Shown here: positions 48,457 through 61,581 of the stretch, in pieces
Layout of the letters: every line of letters starts with the position of its first letter
How positions within the stretch are numbered: position 1 is the first letter of the stretch
DNA from: Viscum album
Lineage: Eukaryota; Streptophyta; Magnoliopsida; Santalales; Viscaceae
Assembly (NCBI GenBank): GCA_963277665.1
Contig: OY728157.1
Coordinates: 363,644,067-363,708,066 of the forward strand
Length of the DNA: 64,000 bases
Direction of reading: 5' to 3'
Made by a program: the position numbers and the translations under genes
Notes under the pieces: generated by a model
What the model was told of the DNA's origin: nothing
Seen by the model: only the letters and a program-made list of their open reading frames with translations
Databases searched by the model: none

Positions 48457-50873
48457 ATAGTCATTACTAGAAGAATGATTTAGTTATCCTTTGGAAACTA
48501 AGATATGGAAACTTTAGTGATAAATCTAAGGATATTTATCAGGATAATTCTAAGGATGATTCAAATTATATAAAAATGTCTTGAAATTTTTGTAAATAAT
48601 GGAGCAATTGGTTTCTAAGAAATTACATCCAAGTATGAATACTATAAGTGGATGTGGCTCTAGTATAAGGGATCCTAGGTGAAATAACTCTGAAAAGGGA
48701 ACATTGATATGGACTCTATTTTCACCCAACACATGATAATGACCCTTTCTGCACACCTCGTATGACACTCTCAAGGGATATGTTTTAGAAATTAAAAAAT
48801 GCTTTATGAACCATCATGAAGGATTTAAATAATGACTATGAAGGTCCTTGGTTAAACCCAAGGTACCATATATTTTAAAGAATGTTTTATGATTTAGATA
48901 TCCTATAAGTTATTTTCATGATTTTGTGGTTCCCCACTATAAATAGTGTTACTCACAATATTCTATTTGGTTTCAATCAATGGTTGGAACCATAAAGAAC
49001 TGGATAAACATTGAATGTGATAGAAATTATGTTGATGAGAAAATAAATGGGATAATAACTAGAGAGAATGATGTTGTGATTATGCCTAATAATTTATCAT
49101 GATATATGATTAATAACTTTCACCTTAACCGGCTCTTGGACTCACCAAATAATAGAATGATATATTTTATTAAGAGTCTAGGTGCTAGAGACCAAGGAGG
49201 ATAGAATATTTAGTTTCTTATGTGTTGAGAATGTGTGAAGAAGTACCCAAGTTGATATCTTAGAGGAATGTAGAGATGTTTTGAGTAATGAAAATAAGGA
49301 CATAAAGAAATTAATCAAAAAGGTAAAATGAAAAGTTTGGTTAATGTAATGGATGATAATAATGGTCACCCTAAGATATCAATAATGATTAAATGTTTAA
49401 AATGTGGAATGTACGAGCACTATGAAAATAGATTTCCTAAATGGTGTGTTCATAAAGAAAATCAACAAGGTTGTATGATTAATGGTTATATTTCTGGTGA
49501 TGAACAGACTACAAATGACATATGAAGGGAAAGAAATGTTAAGTAATAAGATGAAGAAGCCTGGTTAGAGTGTATGAATAAAGTGGAATGATTGATGTGT
49601 TTATGTATTGGGATTCAAATAATTATATTTTTATCAGTGGTATTTTTTTCATTAAAATCATGAAACATCAATGGATTGTTCTATAGTAATTTTTAATTAA
49701 AGATTTTCAAGAATATATTAAACAGTATTGATGTCCTATAAAAGTTATTTAATGGTAAGGTGATATTTTCATTAAGGGAAGATAACTCTTAATATGTTCT
49801 CGAGGTTGAGAAAATGGTGTTTAGTTTGGATAAATTGATTAATGATGTGAATTAAGTAAATTAGATATCATTGATTACCATTGAACTTATTAATAATTTG
49901 ATGAAAAATGTTTTATATTATTATTTATGGTGTTCAAAACATTTTTGGATTTATGTAATATATTCAATAATCTGTTATTTTATTTTAAGGAATGAGGAAA
50001 GAGTTCATGTTTTGAAAGTGGGGACATTTTCATTAATCTTTTATGGTAATTCAAGATATTACCATGTTTTAGGAGAGTATATGATATTTGTATTCACATA
50101 TTTGGTGTGATATATTAAGTGATATGTCATGTTGTTTGTGGGATTAATGATAAAAGGATTTTGGAAATTTAGTGGCATTCCTTATAAATTTTTGAATTTT
50201 AATTTTGGAAAAACATGGAGGAGCCTTAAGGTTACCTATTCATGAAAGAAACTAAGTTAAAATTTGGATGTTATTGGATAATTTGTTCTAAAAATTATAT
50301 TATTGATAATAACTAGATAAATAAGAAATAACTTATCATTATTTTATGGATCTTATCCTTCACTAGTGATTCAAGAATAAAACAATTTCATCATCATTTC
50401 TTAGAGTAAGATATGAAGTGGAAATTGATCGAAGAAAAACCAAAGGATAATATTGTTCTTATAAAATAGAATGAAATCATGTAAGTATATCTTCTTGTGA
50501 AAATTACTAAACTTTAGGAAATTTTTATTGAAATAAAATTTAGAAAATTTACCTTTATTTTTAATAAATTAATGGTCTTTTCACCTATCATGAATTTACG
50601 GATATGTGGTCATTAAATTTATCCTGACCGTGTTTCTTATCACTCTCTATCGGTATTAAGGTGTTAGTTTTCTATTTTATGTTCATGTTTTCACTTCCCA
50701 CATTTTTTATCATATTTTGAAACCTAGTATGTGTTATTCTAGATGATCTTCACACATATCTTCCTCTCTTTTCAGGAGTACATTTTATTAAACCTTTTTA
50801 AAATTTGTATTTACCACAAAGGTATTTTCAAATGTTAAACCCTTATTTATCGAGCATAAGTTCAAGTTGCGAA
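48457..50873 (+). pseudogene. Internal segment 1: gag remnant only
   Basis: A degenerate primer site (about 48461-48472) opens it. Two zinc-knuckle remnants occur: CFE..K.GHKEIN at about 49278-49320, with stops at ligand positions, and CLKCGMYEHYENRF at about 49394-49435, where the fourth ligand Cys is Phe. Otherwise there are short open frames (for example 49328-49525, 49871-50110) without recognised domains. No RT, RNase H or integrase motif was seen. The interior homologous to 55317-57751 ends abruptly at LTR 2, with the polypurine tract missing. Confidence 0.65.
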
Positions 50874-50903
50874 GACACAATTCATTATTTTTTATATTTT
50901 TTA

Positions 50904-51008
50904 TTACATGCAACACTGAGTTTATCTTCTGTTACACTCAACACCGAGTTTAGCTTGTGTGAAACACAACACTAAGTTTTTCATGTGTTATATGCAACAC
51001 TGAGTTTA
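50904..51008 (+). repeat. 28-bp minisatellite in LTR 2
   Basis: There are three full 28-bp units and one partial unit, each with CAACACYGAGTTT or a close variant. Confidence 0.85.
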
Positions 51009-52138
51009 AACAAAACGTGACATACTATTCAAATATTATTATTTAATATGATAATTATAAACTAGTCATTGTATTGGGGGAAAAGAATAGTATTAAGTAA
51101 ATTATTAAAATAAATGGTTCAAACAAGTATATAAAATGAATTCTTTGGCAACTATTTAATTAGAAATGAAAGTAATAACTATTTCAAAATAAAGGAAATA
51201 TTTTTCAATAAAAAACTATTTTTATGCACACAAATAGGTTTTTCCTCAATAAATTAAACAAATAAATTTTGGTGAATTATATTAAGGAATTTTATATAAT
51301 ACTAATTTAATTAAATATTAACAGTCATCTTATGTCTTTTTTAGACAATATATAAGAAAAAATCTATTTTTACGCTTAAAACTTTATTTTTCTAAAAAGT
51401 TGATTTATCACCTTTTGCACACTTATTTTAAAATTAAATCTTGAAACCTTTAGGAAATTTTTTTGAAAAAATATACATAATTTTTTAAATCATCATGTTA
51501 AAATTATCTTAGGGTGATTTTTTTATAATTTTCTGAGAAAACAAAATTCATTGAGTAGTGAAAAATACAAGTTTTTATTTTGAATTATCATTTCATATAA
51601 TACATTAAAAATATTCCAAGTTGTTTTAATATTATTTTAAAGTTAAAATTAGTTCAAATATATATCTATTAATCCAATTTATTTTATTGTAATAAATTTT
51701 ATATTGAATTTGATATAAATATTTGTTAAAATTTTGAACACTTTCTTTTTTGAAACCCGCTTTCTCATCACGACTACAAGATTGATTTAAATTAACTTTT
51801 TACACTTATGTGAATGGAATTTTGAAAAATGGATTCCATATTTATAATAATAATAATTTATATTATTTAATAAGTTAAAATTAATTTTTACCATAATTAA
51901 TAGTAAAAATAGTAATAATTATTTACGACAGTTAGGGTAAAAATGGGTTTACCGGGGGGTTAAACTAAAAATATAAGGGTTAAAAATGACCCAAAACTTG
52001 TACAAAACCATTTTTTGGAAATATTTAGACCTCATATATTCTATTTTCAATAATTATTCATTTTAGAGACTTTTCCATGTAAAAAAAATGGTTACACCTT
52101 TTTATTTTCAAAAAATACAAGTGTGTCACTCACCTCAC

Positions 52139-52147
52139 TTATAAAAG
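52139..52147 (+). promoter_or_regulatory. LTR 2 TATA box
   Basis: TTATAAAAG followed by a C/T-rich tract, 348 bp before the first stem-loop. Confidence 0.68.
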
Positions 52148-52486
52148 GTCACCCCCTCTCCTCTCCTCTTCACACTTAAAAAACACATGGTTTATTACAA
52201 TAAATTCCAAAATAACATAATTAATTCCATAATATCATCCTAGAATACTTATTTTCTTCATAAATTCAATCTATGATGCCTTTTGGTGCAAACCAAAAGC
52301 AGTTGTTCGATGAACATCCAATGTCCCTAACCGAGCGTTTTATTATATTTCTTTCTCCACATGATTCAATTATTATTAAAACATACAGATATAATAACCC
52401 AAGTATATTCCATATACTTAGATGTTATTTTTTAATATAATAACCTAAATCATTCATCTCTTCAATCAAATGGGTAACAAAATCAT

Positions 52487-52890
52487 CATTCGTATATACA
52501 ACGGACTACCGCCCTATAAACCGATGTTATTTGTTTTCCATCACCACCTTTCATGGATAAATATAAGAATGTATTTATTATTTATATATGATATTTATGA
52601 TATTATTATTCTTATGGAATCATTATATTATATTTTCCTTCTTACCTTCCATTCTTTGTGAATACAATAATGTCATTCATTGGTACGACGGACTACCACT
52701 TCACAAAGCGATGTGATTTATTCACGCTTTAAATGGAAGGTAATAAGGACGGGTTTAATGAACATATTTAATATATATGAAAAAAATTATTTTGTAATTT
52801 GAATATATTATTAAACTTTATTTTCTTCTTTCCTTCAAGAAAATGGAAATAACAGTCATGCATATGTACGATCAACTATCTCTATGAACA
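52487..52890 (+). other. Series of three leader stem-loops in LTR 2
   Basis: The first pairs CAT.CG (52487-52492) with CGATG (52522-52526) and has an inner CGG/CCG stem (52502-52504 with 52509-52511) closing acta. The second (52674-52720) keeps 'cggactacc' but has partly decayed arms. The third pairs TCAT with ATGA (from 52856). Spacing is 187 and 182 bp. Confidence 0.6.
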
Positions 52891-54650
52891 ATATATTTCA
52901 TTTTCTATCTATAAATTTTATGGATCACTATAAATTAATTTATAATGAATATTTATATAATATTTATATAATGTTTAAAAATATGGATATGATTTAACCA
53001 TGTTCAAAGTTATAGTACAAATAATAAAAAATTTAAACATATAAGAAAGAAAAAGCAGTTATTGCCCGAAACGTGACTTCAACATGGAATTGTTAATAAA
53101 CGGGGTAATAAAAGGATATAAGTAAATAAAATATGCTATAGTATATATAATTATGGTTCTATAAAATATTTATAATAAACTTATATTTATTATACATAGG
53201 TTTATAACATTTACGAAAGAATTCGAGACTTAAGGGAAGGGATTATTGTCTTAATTTTACTTCTCTGAGACACATGCCATATTCACCTCATATTTCTTTT
53301 ATGTGGTGTATATACTGCACATGAATGAATTTTATGATTCTTAACCTAAAAAATATTTTTATTTACATATCCATTTTATGATCTCTCCTTCATGGGGTTT
53401 ACGGTTCAAAATTTACCAAAGTAGTAAGGGGTTTTGTCTCAGTTTTCCCTCCTTGAGACATAAGTTATGTAATGCACCTATATTATTTTATGAGGTGTAT
53501 TTATAGACACTTTTGACATGTAATATAATGAATTTAAAAATTCTCATTATATTTTATGTTTCATTTAACATTATTCTTTTATAGGGATTATGATTCAAAT
53601 TTACCAAAGTGGTAAGGGTTTTATAATATATTATCATTGTTTATAGAGATTGTTTATTTTTATGCTTCTGATGATGAAATATTATGAAATATCTCTCTAT
53701 AAAAACTTGAATTTTATTATCCTATGGTTATTTACTGAGAATTCTTGTTTTACATTCATTTTTCTCTCTTTATGTGCTCAATAGTTCAAAATAATATTTT
53801 TAAGAAAAATAGTCATTATTTCTCCCTTCGTTTGAAAACCCCTTCTCATTCAAAACCATGTTTTCTAAAAAAATAATTTTTTTCAAATTATTTTAATGAT
53901 TTTTTTAAATAAATTTTTACCCATGTTTTACATTTTAAAAAAATTAAAATTAAAATTTATTTCTTTTTCCTAACAATGCTTCTTTGGGTTTTACTAAAAA
54001 TGTGAAATGAATATTCATTTTAACGTGTATTCCATGAATTTTATTTTCCACTGTCAAGACCAAGTAATTGTTTTAAAACTTCCTTTATAAGTTTCAAAGT
54101 TTATTTTTAAATAAAATTATTTTAAAAAATGTTTAATGAATTTTTAGTTTTAAAATTTTATTTTCAAAATTGAAATGATATTTTATTCAAGAAATGTTTT
54201 AAATGATTTTAAGGAATCCTTTAAATGTTTCTAAGCATAGTTTTAAAATAAAAGGATTTTCGAAATGTTTTTAAAATTGGAATGGATATATTCATCAAGA
54301 AATTTTCCAAGTGATATTTCAAAATCATTTTCAATCTAATATGAAATCCTTTAATGTTACTTATGGTACAAAGGGGATAATATTGAATGATACCATACTT
54401 ATTATTTATTTGTATCATTGATGTTTATTTTGATGAATGTTTATGAAATCTATTTATTTTTCTGGTGTTATTCTATGGTGAATTGATGAAATGTTTATAA
54501 AATCCATTTTCTTTACATGGGTTGTGATGTGATGATATGATTAATGTTTTATGATATTTTGGCACACATAAGTATGGTCTTCATTATAAGATGGGTGGGA
54601 TATATATCTCCCTAGATTCACCATGTAAATCTTTATAACTCATGAGATAA

Positions 54651-54771
54651 TAAGGATAAACAAGTTTGTGGTATTGATCCACTATGGGAAAAAGGTACGT
54701 CTTAATCCAATATGAAAAACAGGTGTGTACTGGTCCACAATGGGAAATGGGTGATAAGTCTTGATCTACTA
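54651..54771 (+). repeat. Minisatellite near LTR 2 3' end
   Basis: The same array as at 47793-47912, about four decayed units. Confidence 0.72.
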
Positions 54772-55321
54772 TATTGATGGTCTTAGTAGTTATCCTTGAA
54801 AAATTAAATGGTTTTTATATATTTATGATGTTTCCACACTTTTATGAAATGATGTTATGGTAAATTATTTATTTATGATTATCCTTCACTCTTACGGTCC
54901 ATGTTTTCTGAAATAATAAATTTTTATTCCATGAATCATGTTCATGATCCAAGACAGGTTGGGTGTGAACTTTAAAAGTTATGTTCATGATCACATACCC
55001 TTATGATGATTTTTTTATTTCTTATGATCATAGATTGATATGTCCTATATTTACACTTATTAGGCATCTGAGCTCAGCATTTCTTATGTTTCCTTCCCCA
55101 AGTTGTGAAAAAATATTTAGGTACAGTATTCCTTATAGGATTACTTTGTGAGAAGATATTTATGGGATATGTTGAATATATTTCATAAAATAGAAAGATT
55201 TTTATTCTTGTCTCCAAAGACACTAAATTATTGCATTCTATGGGCATGTTTTTAGGAAATATATTGAATATTCATCTAAAAATATGTGATATTTACTTAT
55301 AAAATCATGGGTTACTATATT

Positions 55322-55333
55322 TGGTATTAGAGG
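55322..55333 (+). other. Primer-binding site, internal segment 2
   Basis: TGGTATTAGAGG, a close match to the tRNA-iMet site, starts about 5 bp after LTR 2. Confidence 0.85.
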
Positions 55334-57739
55334 TATGGTTTAGTTAACCTTTATAAACTAGGATTTGAAAACTTTAGTGAGAAATATAAGGTAATGACTG
55401 ACAATAAGTATCAGGATGATTCAAAGTATAGTAAAATGTCCTATATTTTTTGTAAAGGATAGAGCAAGTGGTTTCAAAGAAATTTCATCTTTGTAAGGAT
55501 ACTAAAAGAGGATGTGTCTCTAGAATAGGGTTACCTAGGGGTAATAACTCCAAAAAAGGTGCATTGTTTCAGAATCGAGCATCACCTCGTACATGAAAAC
55601 CGGCCTTGCTTCACGCCTAGTTTGATACTCCAGGGGGATACACATTGTAAATTCACAGACTCTTTATGAAACATCGTGAAGGATTTAAATAATAATCACT
55701 AATGGGATAGGATAAACCAAATGTTCCATAGATTTTAAATAATATGTCATGATTTAGACATAATATAATTTATTTTTGTGATTATGCGGTCTTATACAAT
55801 GAATACTGTTACTCACAGTATAATTTTGGTTTTATTAAAAGGTTGGAACCAGAAGAAACTAGATTAACATTGAATGTGGTAGAAAACGTGTTATTGATAA
55901 ACCAAATAGGATGATAACTAGGTTAAGTGTATATTGATAATTCCTAATCAATTACCATGATATATGATTAACAAGTTTAACCTTCACTAACTCCTCAACT
56001 CACAAAAGAAGATAAGGATAGATTTTGTTTTTTGTTCAAGTAGTGAAGACTATGGAGGAAAGAATATTTAGTTTCTTATGTCTCAAGAATGTTGGAAGAA
56101 GCAACCAAGTGAATGTCTTAGAGTAACATGAATTTGTTTTGAGTGTGGAAAATACGGATACAAAGAAAGTAATTATAAAGGAAAAATGAGAAGTTTGGTT
56201 AACACAATGTATGGGAATAATATCTTCCGTAAGATATCATCAATGATTAAATGTTTCTAATGTTTAAAGTATGGGTATTATGAAAATTGATGTCTTAAAG
56301 GGAAATATCATAAAGAAAATCCGAAAGGTTTTATGAGTAATGGTTATATTTTTTATGATAAATATACTACAAAGGACATATCAAAGGAAAAAAATTTAAG
56401 GAATAACGTGATGAATCCAAGTTAATGGTTTATGAAGAAAGTTGAGTGATTTATGTGTTTATTTATTGGGATTCAAATAGTTATATTTTAATTAGTGGTA
56501 TTTTGGTTATTATAATCATGAAACATAAATGGATTATTACATAGTAGTTTTTCATTAAGTATTTTCAAAATATATTAAATTGTACTAACAGCCTAGAAAA
56601 TTGATTTAATATTAAGGTGATGTTTTGATTAATGGAATATATCCCATAATATTTTTTTTATGTTGAGAAAATGGTGTTTATTTTTGATAAAGAGATTATT
56701 GATAAGGATAAATTAAATTGGATAGTATTGATTACCTTTTAACTGATTAATGATTTTATAGAAGAGTCTTTTATGTAATCATTGAAATATTATAAAACAT
56801 TTTTATATTTATGAAATATATTCAATAATCTATGATATATTTAAGTAACTATGAAAGTGTTAATTTTTTATTTTAGGTATGTTTTCATTAATGTTTTTTT
56901 GTAATTCAAGATATTCCAATGTTTTAGGATAATATATGATAAATGTATTCACATATTTAGTATGTCACATTAAGAGCTACTTCATATTGTTTGGGGGATT
57001 ATTGATAAGTTAATTTTAGAAATTTAGGGACCTTGTTTCTAAATTTTTGAATTTAAATTTCATCCCAACATGGAGGATCCTTAAGGACAAGTATTCATGA
57101 AATGGATTAAGATGAACTTGGGATGTTATAGGATAATTTTTTATAACAATTATTTTTTTGATAATAACTAGAGAAATAAGGAATGACTTATCATTATTTT
57201 ATAGATCGTATGATCCAGTAGTGTTTCAAGAATAAAAAATAATATTCATTTATGGTAGTAAGTGATGTAGTGGAAATTGATTGAAGCACAACTAAAGGAG
57301 GATATTGTACATATGAAATGGAATAAAATCAAGTAATTATATCTTCTCATGAAAATTACCAAAATTTAGGAAAAGGATCTTTAAATAAAATGTTAAACAT
57401 TTACCTTTATTTATGATAAATGAATGGTCTTTTCACCTATCATGGATTTTTTGATTCGTGGTCATTAACTTTCTCATGACCATGTTATCTATCACTCTCC
57501 ATTAGTAATTGGGTGTTATTTTTCTCTTTTATATTCATGTTTTCACTTCCCGCCTATGTTATCCTATTTGGAAACCTAGTATGTGTTATTCTATATTACC
57601 TTCGCACATATCTTTCTCTCCTTTAAATAATAATTTTTATTAAAGATTTTTATAAATTGGCTTTCCCACAAAGTAATTTTTAAATGTTAAACCCTTTTTT
57701 ACTGAGCACAAGTTCAAATTGTGAGGATTCAGTTTATTT

Positions 57740-57751
57740 AAGGGGGTAGAA
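57740..57751 (+). other. Polypurine tract before LTR 3
   Basis: AAGGGGGTAGAA directly precedes TGTAACACC. Confidence 0.85.
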
Positions 57752-57817
57752 TGTAACACCTTGAGATTCTGTGAAATATTTATTGTCAAATAAATTTATT
57801 ATTTTCAATATTTTTTA

Positions 57818-57924
57818 CTATACACAACATTAATTTTATCTTATATTACACACAACGATAATTTTATCTTGCGTTACACACAAAACTATGTTTATCCTGT
57901 GCTACACATAACATCAAGTTTAAT
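57818..57924 (+). repeat. 28-bp minisatellite in LTR 3, degenerate
   Basis: There are about four units around 'tacacacaac..aattttatcttgtg', the same array as at 50904-51008. Confidence 0.7.
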
Positions 57925-59048
57925 TGAAATGTGACATATAATTAAAATATTATTATTTAATATGATAGTTATCAACTAGTCGTTGGAATGGTGGGTATAA
58001 ATAGGATTAACTAAATTATGAAAATATATCGTTGAAAATGGTATATAAAATTAATTCTTTAGTGATCAATTAATTATAAATGAAAATAAAAACTATTTGA
58101 AAATAAAGGAAATTTTTTTATGAAAAATTATTTTTATGTGCACGGTCATTTTACCTCAGAAAATTAAACAAATAACATTTTTAAATTATTTAAATTATAT
58201 TTATATATTATATTTTCAATATAATTCTCAATATTTATCTTATTTGTTTTCAAGATAAGATATAAGAATAAATCTAATTTTATGCTTAAAATTGTATTTT
58301 TCTAAAAATTAATTCTATACCTTCTGTGCACTTATTTTAAAATTAATTTATTCTAATTTTTTAAAATTTATTTTGAAAAATAAAATTCAATTTTTAAATC
58401 ATAATTTCAAAATTATTTTAGGTCGAATTATTTATAATTTTCTAAGAAGATAAATTTTTCAATGAATAGTGAATATAATGGTTTTTATTAAGAATTGTCA
58501 TTTCTTTATAAGAATTTTAAAAATCCAAATTATTTTAATATGGTTTTAAAGGTAAAATTATTTCAATAATATATTTATTAATCCAATTTAGGTCATTTTA
58601 ATAAATTTCATTTTTAATTTTGATATAAATCTTTTTAAAATTTTGAACATTTTCTCTTTGGAAAAACATTTTCTCATCGCGGCTGTAAGACTAATTTAAA
58701 TTAAATTTTGAAAATTCTACAAATTAAATTTTTAAAAATGGATTAAATATTTTTTATCATGATAATTTACATTATATAATTATTTTAGCTTAATATTTTA
58801 CCATAATTCATAGTAAAAGGAGTAAAAAATATTTACCATAGTTTTGATGAAAATGGGTTTACCGAGGGGTTAAGGTAAAAATATATGGGTTAATAATAAC
58901 TCAAAACTTTTATAAACCCCATTTTTTTGTAATATATAGACCTTATATCTTTAATATATAAAAATTTACATTTTGGATCCTTTTTTCATGTGAAAAACGT
59001 GAGTACATATTTTCATTTCAAAAATTACAAGTGTGTCACTCACCTCAC

Positions 59049-59057
59049 TTATAAAAA
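59049..59057 (+). promoter_or_regulatory. LTR 3 TATA box
   Basis: TTATAAAAA, 348 bp before the first stem-loop. Confidence 0.6.
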
Positions 59058-59396
59058 TCCACCCCCGAACCTATCCTATTAACATTTAAAAACCCCATTA
59101 TTTAAGAAAATACCTACCCAAATATTGTCCTCAATTCAATACTATAATCTTATAAGCCTTATTTTTGTTATAAGTACAACCTATGAAGCCTTTTGGCACA
59201 AAACAAAAGAAGTTGTCTGAAGAAGAGATAACATCCCTAACTGAGCATTTTATTTTTTTTCTTCCTACACATCATTTAATTATTTTTAAACCATAATGAT
59301 ATAATAACCCCAGTATATTATATATAATTTTATTTTATTTTTTTAATTTAATAACCTAAATCCTTCTTCTCTTCATCAAATGGGTTATGAAATCAT

Positions 59397-59799
59397 CATT
59401 AGTGTGTACGACGAACATCGCCTAGTGAACTAATGTTATTCATTTTCCATCACCACCTATCACAGATAGATATAATGATAAATTTATTATTCATATATGA
59501 TATTTATTATATTATTATTCTTTTAAAATCATGATATCATATTTTCCATCTGAACTTCCATTACATGGGAATATGATAACATTGCTTGTGTGTACGGAAG
59601 ACTACCGCCTCACGAAGCAATGTGATTTGTTCATGCTTTACATGGATGATAATAAGAATGGATTTAATGAAAATATGAGATATATATGAAATAAAATAAT
59701 TATATAATGGTAATACATTATTTAAATTTATTTCTTTTTTATCTTGGAAAAATGGGAAGAGTGTTCATGCATACGTACGACCTACCGTCTCCATGAACA
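59397..59799 (+). other. Series of three leader stem-loops in LTR 3
   Basis: The arms are CATTAGT (59397-59403) with ACTAATG (59429-59435); CATTGCTT (59580-59587) with AAGCAATG (59615-59622), extended by GTG/CAC and an inner CGG/CCG; and TGTTCATG (59762-59769) with CATGAACA (59792-59799). All three outer stems are perfect. Spacing is 183 and 182 bp. The arms are unrelated in sequence, while the inner GTACG...ACTACCG block is shared. Confidence 0.78.
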
Positions 59800-61581
59800 G
59801 TGTATTTCATTTTCTATGTCTAATTTTTATGGATCACGATGAATACATATATAATAAATATAAATTATATTTATATCATGGTTAAAATTTTAAATATTAT
59901 GGTAACAGGATCAAATTAATAGGACCAAAAAAAACAAATCAAAATATACATGAAAAAAAGCAGTTATTACCTGAAATGTGACTTTAATATGGAATTGTTA
60001 ATAAATAGGTAGTAAAATGTCATAAGTAAATAATATATCATATTATATATATAATTATGGTTATATAAAATATTTATAATAAGCTTATTTTTATTATATT
60101 GGAGCTTCGAACATGTATCAAGGAATTAAGGACTTAAGGTAAGGGATTTCCATCTCACTTTTACTTATGTGAGACACGGGCCATATTCACAACTTATTTA
60201 TTTTATGTGGTGTATGTATTATCCATGAATATATTTTATAATTAATAACCTAAAAATTATTTTTATTTACATATCCATTTGGGTATCTTTTCATAGGGTT
60301 TACAATTCAAAATTTACCAAAGCGATAAGGTCTTTTTGTGAAAATTTGTATACCTTGAGACATATGTTATGTTATGCACCTATATTATCTTATGAGGAGT
60401 TTATACAGACCCTTTTGATTTGTAATATCATGAATTTATTTATTCTAATGAAATTATAAGTTTCATTTAACATTATTCTTTTATGATCCTTATGATTCAA
60501 AGTTAACAAAGTGGTAAAGTTTTTATAATACAATCTCATCATTTATCGAGATTATTTATGGTTATGCTTATAATTATGAGATATTATGAAATATATCTCA
60601 ATAAACTCATGACTTTTATTATCCTTTCGTTATTTATTGATAATAAATGTTTTCCATTCATTTTACACTCTTTAAGTACTCAAAATTTCAAAAGAATTTT
60701 TTTAGGAAAAATCATCTTTATTTCTCTCTTCGGTCGAAAACCGATTTTTCATCCAAAACCATATTTTCTAAAAATGTGTTCAATTTTTTTTAAAAAATTG
60801 TCAAATGATTTTTTTAAAGTCATTTTTACCCATTTTTTACATTTTTATAAAAAAAATTAAAGTAATCTCTATGTCATTTTCCAAACAATGAATGTTTGGA
60901 TTTTACCAAAAATGTAAAAGGAATTGTTATTTCAATGTGTATGGAAAGAATGATATTTTACACTATAACAAACAAATCAATGTTTTAACAATTCCTTTAT
61001 ATTTTTCAAAGTTTATTTTCAAATAAATTTATTTTTAAAATGTTCTATTAATTTTTAGTTTTTAAAAGTTATTTTCAAAATGGAAATGATTATTTTTTCA
61101 AGAAATGTTTTAAATGATTTTTAAATATTCCTTTATAAGTTTCTAAAATTATTTTTAATGAAAAATATTTTTAAAAAAATTTAGGTTTTAAAAATTGTTT
61201 TTAAAAAGTGGAAAGGATATATTCCTTAAGAAATTTTCCAAGTTATATTTCAAAATCATTTTTCATCAAAGATAACATCATTTAATGTTACTTATGCATT
61301 ATTGGGGATAAGATTGAATGATACCACCCTTATTATTTCTCTATATGGTTAATGGTTATATGGATGAAATTTTTATGAAACCCATTTATTTTTCATGGGT
61401 GCTATGGTTAATTGAGGATATTCTTATGGAACTTGTTTTCTTTACCCGAGTTATGATGTGATGATATGATGGATGTTTTATGATATTATGTCACACATAA
61501 GCATGGTTTTAATTATGAAATGGGTGATATCCATATCTCCCTACAATGAATTGAATGAATCTTTATATCTCATGAGATAAA

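Larger units (their letters stand above)
43901..48457 (+). repeat. LTR 1 of concatemer
   Basis: It is collinear with LTRs 2 and 3 from 'ccgtgagattttgtgaaat' onward; the first few bases (TGTAACAC..) are not recognisable. It carries a 28-bp minisatellite at 43962-44038, a TATA box at 45167-45175, and stem-loops at 45795-45833 and about 45976-46020. The first stem-loop is interrupted by about 115 bp of foreign sequence with a C-run (about 45522-45640). The 31-bp-type minisatellite is at 47793-47912. No gene is present. Confidence 0.88.
50874..55316 (+). repeat. LTR 2 of concatemer, first about 40 bp deleted
   Basis: By comparison with 57726-57800, about 60 bp covering the polypurine tract and the LTR start are missing at 50873/50874. 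It then has a 28-bp minisatellite (50904-51008), a TATA box (52139-52147), stem-loops starting at 52487, 52674 and 52856, and a second minisatellite (54651-54771). It ends 'gggttact' just before a well-kept primer site. Confidence 0.9.
55317..57751 (+). pseudogene. Internal segment 2: gag remnant only
   Basis: It is homologous to 48457-50873. The primer site is TGGTATTAGAGG at 55322-55333. Knuckle 1 at 56135-56176 reads CFECGKYGYKESNY, with the third and fourth ligands (His, Cys) now Tyr. Knuckle 2 starts at about 56252 with C..CLKYGYYEN.C and stops. No pol motif was seen. It ends with polypurine tract AAGGGGGTAGAA (57740-57751) next to LTR 3. Confidence 0.68.

Noticed and set aside
49871..50110. 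79-codon hydrophobic frame, possible membrane protein
   Set aside because: AT-rich DNA gives hydrophobic translations by chance; it lies in a retroelement interior and is not open in the homologous segment.
60558..60860. 100-codon frame in LTR 3
   Set aside because: Inside an LTR, not open in LTRs 1 and 2, and Phe/Ile/Leu-rich as expected from T-rich DNA.
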